Source: Deltaproteobacteria bacterium HGW-Deltaproteobacteria-8
GTDB taxonomy: Bacteria; Desulfobacterota; Desulfovibrionia; Desulfovibrionales; Desulfovibrionaceae
Direction: 5' to 3'
DNA: 64,000 nucleotides
NCBI GenBank assembly: GCA_002840405.1
Contig: PHAR01000004.1
Coordinates: forward strand, 284,239 to 348,238
Shown here: one piece after another, positions 25,293 through 30,710 of the stretch
How positions within the stretch are numbered: the stretch's first letter is position 1
Layout: each line of letters starts with the position of its first letter
Program-made: the position numbers and the translations under genes
The notes under the pieces: model-generated
What the model was told of the DNA's origin: nothing
The model's database searches: none
What the model saw: only the letters and a program-made list of their open reading frames with translations

Positions 25293-25613
25293 CTATTTCG
25301 CCGTCTGGACCTTATGACCATAGCCCTGGTTCATGGGCATGTTGGCCGTGTTCATAGCGGCGGGACCCATTTTGCCCTCGGCCATGGCCTGGTACATGGG
25401 CATGTTGGCCGTGTTCATGCCCTGGCCCATCATGCCATGTCCCATCTGGCCTTGCCCCATGTGGCCCTGGCCCATGCCCCGGCCCATCTGCCAGGTGGAA
25501 GCTACCTTCGCCTGGTCGTTGGTTTTGGTGGCATCGGCAGCGAGGGCGAGGGAAGCGGAAAGGGCCAGCGCCAGCGCGGCGGCGACAACGGTGGTGGTGA
25601 AGCGTCTGTTCAT
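25293..25613 (-). CDS. Met-rich exported protein, probable copper binder
   Basis: A 106-residue protein with a signal peptide (NRRFTTTVVAAALALALSASLALAAD). The mature chain is mostly Met, Gly, Gln and His: GRGMGQGHMGQGQMGHGMMGQG and the repeat NTANMPM, present twice. Clusters of Met and His are typical of Cu(I)/Ag(I)-binding periplasmic proteins. The ATG at 25,613 follows ACGGAG; the in-frame extension upstream is non-coding in style. It lies downstream of the multicopper oxidase and may have its own sigma-54-type promoter. Confidence 0.75.
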   Translation of the reverse strand: MNRRFTTTVVAAALALALSASLALAADATKTNDQAKVASTWQMGRGMGQGHMGQGQMGHGMMGQGMNTANMPMYQAMAEGKMGPAAMNTANMPMNQGYGHKVQTAK

Positions 25614-25685
25614 GATGTTACTCCGTCTTGAGAGGTTTCGGGCCGCCGCTTCGCAATCTGGGCGTGCCCACGATGACTGCCTTAG

Positions 25686-25702
25686 AGCAGAACCCATGCC
25701 AA
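25686..25702 (-). promoter_or_regulatory. Possible sigma-54 promoter for the Met-rich gene
   Basis: On the minus strand TTGGCATGGGTTCTGCT has GG and GC separated by exactly 10 nt, as in the -24/-12 consensus TGGCAC-N5-TTGC, with two mismatches (T for C, C for T). It is about 73 nt upstream of the start at 25,613. The match is moderate and no enhancer site was found. Confidence 0.35.
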
Positions 25703-25779
25703 GACGAGTAGTTGCATTATTTCATGGCGTTATGCATTTTATCATACCAAACTCGGCGGATATGTGCGAAGGGCTGCAC

Positions 25780-25819
25780 GCGCTCCTGCACCTCTCTGTG
25801 CAAGCAGGTGCAGGAGCGC
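25780..25819. terminator. Hairpin downstream of the multicopper oxidase gene
   Basis: GCGCTCCTGCACC (25,780-25,792) and GGTGCAGGAGCGC (25,807-25,819) form a perfect 13-bp stem with a 14-nt loop, 25 bp beyond the oxidase stop codon. There is no T-run, so it may be a weak terminator or an mRNA-stabilising end. Confidence 0.5.
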
Positions 25820-25844
25820 TGTAGCCGCGTGTCCATCTTCAGAC

Positions 25845-27455
25845 TTACAGAACCCGCACGTTGAGCATCATGCCCTGGTCCTCGTGCTCCAGGTTGTGGC
25901 AGTGGAACAGGAAAAGTTGCTCGCCGGGATAATTCGGGGTGCGGAAGTCGATGCTAAGCGAGACGGTCTCCCCCGGCCAGACGAGTACCGTATCCTTGAA
26001 ACCAAGGTCCGTGGCCAGGCGGCCCTGGCCGTCCACGGCCCGGCTGCGGACCTGGGCCGGGCTGCCGCGCCGCTCCAGCACCCGGTAGAAATACCCGTGC
26101 AGGTGCATGGGGTGCGGCATGCTGGCCTCGGGGTTGTGGATCTGCCAGGTCTCCAGGCCACGCTTCTTCACCACAATGGGCGCTTCCCCCATGGCGTAGG
26201 TCAGGCCGTTGATGGTCCAGCCCCCCATGTGCCGCATGGCCAGGGCGATGGGCCGCACCGGGCCGCCAGAGGCGGGCTGCGCCAGGGCGGGCAGCTTGGC
26301 CGGAATCTTTCTGTCGTAGGTCTGCTTGCGTTCCACCAGCAACCGCGCGATCGGGTAGCTGTCGCCCTCGCCCAGCGCGCCGTGGCCGCCAGATTCATGC
26401 CCGCCGCCCGTGCCACCGCCCATGCCGCCCCCCATCATTCCTCCCATCATGCCACCCATCTCATTGTGCATGGGGTCAAAGGGCAGGTTCTGGAGGAAGA
26501 CCTCCTGGCCGGGCGCCAGGGCGCGCAGGTCGAGCAGCACGTCCACGCGCTCGCCCGGTGCCAGGAACACCTCGGTGAGGCGTTGCGGCGCGGGCAAAAA
26601 GCCCCCGTCATTGCCGACGAGGACAAAGGGCAGGGCCTTTCCGCCCTGCACAAAGGCCAGGTTGTAGAGGCGTGCTGTGGAGCCGTTGAGCACGCGGAAG
26701 CGATACAGCCGCGTAGCCACCTTCATGGTCGGCCTGAGGGCGCCGTTGGCCAGCACCGAGCCGCCCAGGTAGCCCATGAGCAGATCCTCCATGGAGGGTG
26801 AGTAGTCCAGCTGGCCGTCAGGGGTGAAACGCTTGTCCTGGAGCACCACGGGGATGTCGTTCACGCCCAGGCGCAGGTCGAGTTCCTTGGCGAAGGCCTC
26901 CTCCTCGGCATCGCGAACGATGAAGAAAGACGACAGGCCGTAGTAGGACTGCTTGGCCGTGAGGCCGTGCGGGTGCGGGTGGTACCAGTAGGTACCGGCC
27001 CGGTTGGTGACGGGGAACGAGTAGTCGTAGCTCTCCCCCGGCCCCACGGCATAGGAGGGGTGCCCGGCCTGACGCCAGGGCCCGTCCACGCCGTGCCAGT
27101 GGATGATGGTCGGCTCGGGCAACATGTTGACCAGAGTGGCGTTAAACTGCTGGCCCTTGCGCAACACCAGCACCGGGTTCTGGAAGGTCTTGCCGCCCTG
27201 CGTTGCTGCGTAGGCCAGCATGGGCGCACCAGTGGCCGGGAGCAGCCCAGGCACCTTCGTGGCCATGAGGGCGACATTGCCCTTCGGCGCCAAGAGCCCG
27301 TATAGCCCGGACCCGCCCGGCAAAGGCAGGGGGGAGTCAAACCCGGTGGTTTTGGCTGCGGCAAAAAGGCCGGTGGGAAGCCCGGCGTTCATGCCAAGGG
27401 CCAGCAAGGCGGCCTTGGCGGAAAGGGACATAAATTCTCTACGGCTCTGGGTCAT
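25845..27455 (-). CDS. Tat-exported multicopper oxidase (CueO/CopA-like)
   Basis: A 536-residue three-cupredoxin oxidase. The N-terminus SRREFMSLSAKAALLALGM is a twin-arginine signal. All four copper motifs are present: HWHGVDG, YHPHPHG, HPMHLHG and HCHNLEHEDQGMM, the last with the type-1 Cys, His and axial Met. An insertion rich in Met, Gly and His (residues about 330-360, HNEMGGMMGGMMGGGMGGG) resembles the Met-rich copper-uptake segment of CueO. It would oxidise Cu(I) to the less toxic Cu(II) in the periplasm, complementing the exporter. The 365 bp upstream (27,456-27,820) is the divergent promoter region; I saw no gene or clear operator there. Confidence 0.94.
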   Translation of the reverse strand: MTQSRREFMSLSAKAALLALGMNAGLPTGLFAAAKTTGFDSPLPLPGGSGLYGLLAPKGNVALMATKVPGLLPATGAPMLAYAATQGGKTFQNPVLVLRKGQQFNATLVNMLPEPTIIHWHGVDGPWRQAGHPSYAVGPGESYDYSFPVTNRAGTYWYHPHPHGLTAKQSYYGLSSFFIVRDAEEEAFAKELDLRLGVNDIPVVLQDKRFTPDGQLDYSPSMEDLLMGYLGGSVLANGALRPTMKVATRLYRFRVLNGSTARLYNLAFVQGGKALPFVLVGNDGGFLPAPQRLTEVFLAPGERVDVLLDLRALAPGQEVFLQNLPFDPMHNEMGGMMGGMMGGGMGGGTGGGHESGGHGALGEGDSYPIARLLVERKQTYDRKIPAKLPALAQPASGGPVRPIALAMRHMGGWTINGLTYAMGEAPIVVKKRGLETWQIHNPEASMPHPMHLHGYFYRVLERRGSPAQVRSRAVDGQGRLATDLGFKDTVLVWPGETVSLSIDFRTPNYPGEQLFLFHCHNLEHEDQGMMLNVRVL

Positions 27456-27820
27456 TGGAAAAACCTCCTGGAAGCGACAGCGCGCTCCCGCCTAACGGGT
27501 GAGCTCTTCCTGCTCGGTGGCGTTGGCGGCACGAGGCCACTCTTCCACCATGCTTCATCGTTACGCCCATTTCACCGGAACAAGCAAGAGGACGGAAGGG
27601 AACTCAAATATTGAGGGGGGATTTCGCCAGCACCTTTTGGGAGTGAGCTCGCACGCTCAAAAATGCGTGACAATTCTCTGAAAAAATCTTTGCCATTCAT
27701 CGCAGACGGAGTATAAACGCAATTAGTTATGGCAATTTCCTGAAGCGGTAACGATTCTGGTTCTGCCGAATTCTTCTGGGGAATTTTTCGGGAACAACAT
27801 CCACCAACAGGAGTCGCGTC

Positions 27821-28261
27821 ATGAAAAAGTTCTTTGGTTCCGGCAAATCGCTTGTGCTGACCGTGGCCACCGTCGCCGCCCTGGCCCTGGCTCCGTCCCT
27901 GCTGCTGGCCGCCGAGCAGACCCCCGGCAGCATGATGGGCACTGGCCAGACCGCCATGGGCGCTGGTCAGGCCATGATGTCGGGCTCCCAGCAAGGCACC
28001 ATGATGACAAAGGGCGGTGACATGATGATGAAAGGCGGCACCGTGATGATGGACGCAAAGCGTATGTCCGCCGGTGAGAAGATGATGACCGAAGGCCAGA
28101 AGCTGATGGGAACCGGTGGTGCCATGGGCAGCGGCCAGACCATGATGATGGATGGCGAAAAAATGATGATGGATGGCAAGAAACTGATGCAGGACGGCTA
28201 TGCCAAGATGCAGGAAGGCAGGAAGCAGATGGGCCTGGACCTGAAGAAGGGAGCCAAATAG
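27821..28261 (+). CDS. Met-rich exported protein with MM repeats
   Basis: A 146-residue protein with a signal peptide (KKFFGSGKSLVLTVATVAALALAPSLLLAAE). The mature part has about a dozen MM or MMM clusters in a repeating pattern such as TMMTKGGDMMMKGGTVMMD and GEKMMMDGKKLMQDG, with Lys and Asp between. The repeats could form amphipathic helices that bind Cu(I) through Met sulfur. AGGAG lies 8 bases before the ATG. It is divergent from the multicopper oxidase and probably shares metal control with it. No named family is recognised. Confidence 0.75.
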   Translation: MKKFFGSGKSLVLTVATVAALALAPSLLLAAEQTPGSMMGTGQTAMGAGQAMMSGSQQGTMMTKGGDMMMKGGTVMMDAKRMSAGEKMMTEGQKLMGTGGAMGSGQTMMMDGEKMMMDGKKLMQDGYAKMQEGRKQMGLDLKKGAK

Positions 28262-28292
28262 CCTCTCCCTCTGCCCGCTGACGTCTCGCATC

Positions 28293-28314
28293 GGGGGTGG
28301 CTCCGGCCACCCCC
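28293..28314 (+). terminator. Hairpin after the Met-rich gene
   Basis: GGGGGTGGC (28,293-28,301), loop TCCG, GCCACCCCC (28,306-28,314). The 9-bp GC stem lies between the Met-rich gene and the SHOCT gene. There is no T-run, so partial read-through into the next gene is likely. Confidence 0.5.
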
Positions 28315-28339
28315 ATACACATACCACAAGGAGCAGAAC

Positions 28340-28621
28340 ATGCAGTTCGTCGCTTTGGATTCCCTTCGTTTTCTGTGCCAGAATGGGCCTGGTTACGGCC
28401 CCGGCTATGGAATGTACGGCGGATATAACATGATGTCCTCCTATGGCGGCGGACTGATGATGATCGTACTTCTGGCCGTGGTCTTTTTCCTTTTCTACAG
28501 GCTCTCCCGCTCCGGTGGCGGACAGGCAGAGTCGGCGCTCGACACCCTCAAGAAGCGTTACGCCAAGGGCGAGATCACAAAGGAAGACTTCGAGCGCATG
28601 AAGCAGGACCTCAAGGACTGA
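28340..28621 (+). CDS. Small membrane protein with SHOCT domain
   Basis: A 93-residue protein: a Gly/Tyr/Met-rich N-terminus (GPGYGPGYGMYGGYNMM), one membrane helix (LMMIVLLAVVFFLFYRL, about 40-56) and a C-terminal SHOCT domain (ALDTLKKRYAKGEITKEDFERMKQDL). SHOCT domains are short two-helix modules found at the ends of many membrane proteins and thought to mediate oligomerisation. Such proteins often occur in copper and silver resistance clusters. AAGGAG lies 8 bases before the ATG. Confidence 0.8.
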   Translation: MQFVALDSLRFLCQNGPGYGPGYGMYGGYNMMSSYGGGLMMIVLLAVVFFLFYRLSRSGGGQAESALDTLKKRYAKGEITKEDFERMKQDLKD

Positions 28622-28691
28622 ATATCAACGCCCTATGCCTCGCGCCATTTTCAGACCACTGCTAACATAGGAGTAAACAACGGGGGGTACG

Positions 28692-29183
28692 ATGAAGAAA
28701 GCCATTGTTGCTACAATTTTGGTTATCGCTTTTGGCATTACCTTTAGTTCTTCATTTAAGGCACATGCTCAAATGAATAATGGCATGATGGGAAACGTTG
28801 GAACCGCATGGGGAACGGAGGTCTTTCGCTCGAACGGAGAACGAATCTATTTCACTGCCACAAGTGATCGCGGTACGGAAATTTCCTACACATACGGACC
28901 TCGATCGAATGGCTGGATGATGATGGGAGGGCGTATGGCATGTGTTTCATGTCACGGCCCCACTGGACAGGGCGGCATACACAGGATGATGATGCAGGTG
29001 ATGAATTCCAAGGATATTCGCTGGTCAACCCTGCAACCCGAATTTAATGCTGAAAAATTCCGGCTGGCTGTTGTGAAAGGTCAGGATCCCGATGGCACAC
29101 AGTTGAAAAGAGACATGCCGCGCTGGAATATCAGTAACGAAGATCTGGCTGATCTGATTGATTTTCTCAAAACGCTGCATTAG
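28692..29183 (+). CDS. Exported class I cytochrome c
   Basis: A 163-residue protein with a signal peptide (KKAIVATILVIAFGITFSSSFKAHA) and one haem-binding CVSCH motif at about residues 96-100. A later RDMPRWNISNEDLADLIDFLKTL carries the distal Met ligand candidate and the C-terminal helix typical of class I cytochromes. Between the signal and the haem motif lies a Met-rich, beta-like segment of about 70 residues that is not part of a standard cytochrome fold. It could accept electrons from Cu(I) oxidation. The gene is lower in GC than the copper genes before it. Confidence 0.85.
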   Translation: MKKAIVATILVIAFGITFSSSFKAHAQMNNGMMGNVGTAWGTEVFRSNGERIYFTATSDRGTEISYTYGPRSNGWMMMGGRMACVSCHGPTGQGGIHRMMMQVMNSKDIRWSTLQPEFNAEKFRLAVVKGQDPDGTQLKRDMPRWNISNEDLADLIDFLKTLH

Positions 29184-29362
29184 CGGGTTGAAGCCCAGCC
29201 ACTTCAGGACAGCCCGGATGCTCCCGGCAACGTCGATGACCAATTTTTTGCGGGTGAACGCATCAACGAGAGTCAAATACTTCACCTGCTGACCGTTGGC
29301 GCAGGCGGCGTACACGAAGCCCCCCGTCTCATGTCCCATGCCACCGTGTACGAGCATCCCAC
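29184..29362 (-). pseudogene. IS3-family transposase (integrase core) fragment
   Basis: The minus strand reads GGFVYAACANGQQVKYLTLVDAFTRKKLVIDVAGSI, which is the rve catalytic core around the first Asp of IS3-type OrfB proteins. It has no start, no stop of its own and no DDE completion. It abuts the right arm repeat at 29,369. The first-half remnant of an IS3 element at 17,531-17,821 is on the opposite strand, so these could be two pieces of one rearranged insertion sequence or of two related ones. Confidence 0.7.
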
Positions 29363-29368
29363 GTCCCG

Positions 29369-29386
29369 TTAGGAATACGTTAGGAA
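29369..29386 (+). repeat. Arm-type repeat at the right end of island 2
   Basis: TTAGGAATACGTTAGGAA differs at one base from the copies at 223-240 and 17,881-17,898. It lies 48 bp from the tRNA CCA end. It marks the right end of the inserted DNA and is the probable binding site for the integrase encoded at 309-1472. Confidence 0.55.
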
Positions 29387-29394
29387 AATGAAAA

Positions 29395-29425
29395 AATGGT
29401 TTACAGCATTTTGCCGTAAACCATT
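29395..29425 (-). terminator. Rho-independent terminator of the tRNA gene
   Basis: AATGGTTTAC (29,395-29,404) and GTAAACCATT (29,416-29,425) form a 10-bp stem that on the minus strand is followed by TTTTTT. In the internal copy the same stem has G-C in place of the T-A pair (AAGGGTTTAC/GTAAACCCTT). The paired change keeps the stem, which shows that the hairpin has been under selection. Confidence 0.75.
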
Positions 29426-29433
29426 GTTTTCTT

Positions 29434-29509
29434 TGGTGGAGACGAGGGGGATTGAACCCCTGGCCTATGCGTTGCGAACGCATCGCTCTCCCAGCTGAGC
29501 TACGGGTCA
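29434..29509 (-). tRNA. tRNA-Ala(CGC)-like gene with a mispaired acceptor stem, island target
   Basis: The D-arm GCTC/GAGC, the anticodon stem ATGCG/CGCAT with loop TTCGCAA (anticodon CGC, Ala) and the T-arm AGGGG/CCCCT are perfect, and CCA is encoded. The acceptor 3' strand CGTCTCC would suit a 5' strand GGGGACG with the Ala identity pair G3-U70, but the actual 5' strand is TGACCCG, giving only four of seven pairs and A3-U70. The gene is therefore either damaged or chimeric. Its first bases are the stop codon of the neighbouring lipoprotein gene. The 3' half is duplicated at 17.95 kb and at 1-80. Confidence 0.6.
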
Positions 29510-30172
29510 CTGCTTCGGCAAGCGGATCACCAAACGCGGCGGAGGCTGCGACAGGTTCTCCACACGCCAGCGGTAGGCCCCGCCGGGCACAGCGGGCGTT
29601 TTCCAGGCGTTGTGGCTCAGGACCTGGATGCCCTCGGCCAGCTTGATCGACACGTCCCCGTCGACATGGATCCCGAGTGCCTCGGCGTTGCGGCCGACCA
29701 CCGCGTCCTTGAGCCAGATGCTCAAGCTGCCGTCCGGCCCCTGCGCATAGGCCAGGGGCACCTCACGCTCCTGGAAAATGACCGCGCCGCCACCGATGCT
29801 GCCCTTGCCCGCAATGGTGAAACGCACGCGCCCGCCGCCAACGGCCTTGACGTTCTGTACGCGCGGGTCCTTGCGCGCGGCCTCCAGGTCCTTGGACAGG
29901 GTCGCCTCAGCGGCGTCCTTCATCTTTTGAACGTCCTCGGGCTTGAGCTTGCCGGTCCTGGCCTCATAGTCCGCACGCCGCACGGCGTACACCGTCTCCG
30001 CGTGCGCGGCCGAGCCGTCCACGAAATAGGTATAGCTGCCGTCTGCCGCGATGCGCACGCGCACCACGTAGCTCTCAAGCGTCCAGCAGCCCTGCAGGAG
30101 CGGCAAAACGAGCAGCACGAGGAGGCCCAGCAGGAGCAGGCGGGGCGTGGTGTGGGTTCCCGGACGAGACAT
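29507..30172 (-). CDS. Hypothetical lipoprotein
   Basis: A 221-residue exported protein with a lipoprotein signal peptide; LLQGC places the lipidated Cys at residue 29. The mature part is mainly beta structure with repeated short strands (YVVRVRIAADGSYTYFVDGSA, GRVRFTIAGKGSIGGGAVIFQ) and ends LVIRLPKQ. No family is recognised. The stop codon overlaps the first three bases of the tRNA-like sequence, so the end of this gene and the 5' end of the tRNA may both have been altered by the same rearrangement. Confidence 0.75.
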   Translation of the reverse strand: MSRPGTHTTPRLLLLGLLVLLVLPLLQGCWTLESYVVRVRIAADGSYTYFVDGSAAHAETVYAVRRADYEARTGKLKPEDVQKMKDAAEATLSKDLEAARKDPRVQNVKAVGGGRVRFTIAGKGSIGGGAVIFQEREVPLAYAQGPDGSLSIWLKDAVVGRNAEALGIHVDGDVSIKLAEGIQVLSHNAWKTPAVPGGAYRWRVENLSQPPPRLVIRLPKQ

Positions 30173-30277
30173 GCACGCACCCTACCCTGCGTCGCGGCGT
30201 CCTGGCAAGGGCGCGTCCCTTGACAGGGCAGGCCCGAGCCCCTACCTTCCGCCTCACCAAAACCAAGGAGTGATTCC

Positions 30278-30592
30278 ATGCCCTACGATATCCGGCTCGT
30301 GAAGCTCATCAACGGGGAATCCGTCATCGGCAAATGGAGCGACGACGGCAAGACCATCACCGATCCCGCCGTGCTCCAGACCGTGCCCAGCCAGCAGGGC
30401 GTGCAGATGATGCTCCTGCCCTTCGGCTACCCCTTTGAGCAGGAGATCACCGGCGAAATCTCCACGGCCCACGTGCTCTACGAGTACAAGAAGGCCCCGG
30501 AGGAGCTGAAGACCAAGTACCTGGAAGCCTCGAGCAACCTGACGCTCTCCGCCCCCGGCGGCGGCAACATCTCCCAGCTGCTCAAAAAATAG
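30278..30592 (+). CDS. Small conserved-type hypothetical protein, possibly Sm-like
   Basis: A 104-residue soluble protein. The first 50 residues, with IRLVKLINGESVIGKWSDDGKTITDPAVLQ and MMLLPFGYPF, have the strand pattern of small Sm-like or barrel folds in which a hydrophobic strand is followed by NGE-x-V-x-G. A charged helix and a flexible tail follow. Such proteins occur next to metabolic genes in Desulfovibrio-like genomes without a known role. It is divergent from the lipoprotein and is followed by about 120 bp before the radical SAM gene. Confidence 0.65.
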   Translation: MPYDIRLVKLINGESVIGKWSDDGKTITDPAVLQTVPSQQGVQMMLLPFGYPFEQEITGEISTAHVLYEYKKAPEELKTKYLEASSNLTLSAPGGGNISQLLKK

Positions 30593-30710
30593 CGGGCTTC
30601 GCCCCGCCTGGAGCCCTTCTCAGCGATGACCGGGGCGGTGGGCCAAACAGTCCTGCCGCCCCGTTTCCCGTCTTCCCGAAAACCATCTTTACAGTCCAAG
30701 GAGCCTACGC

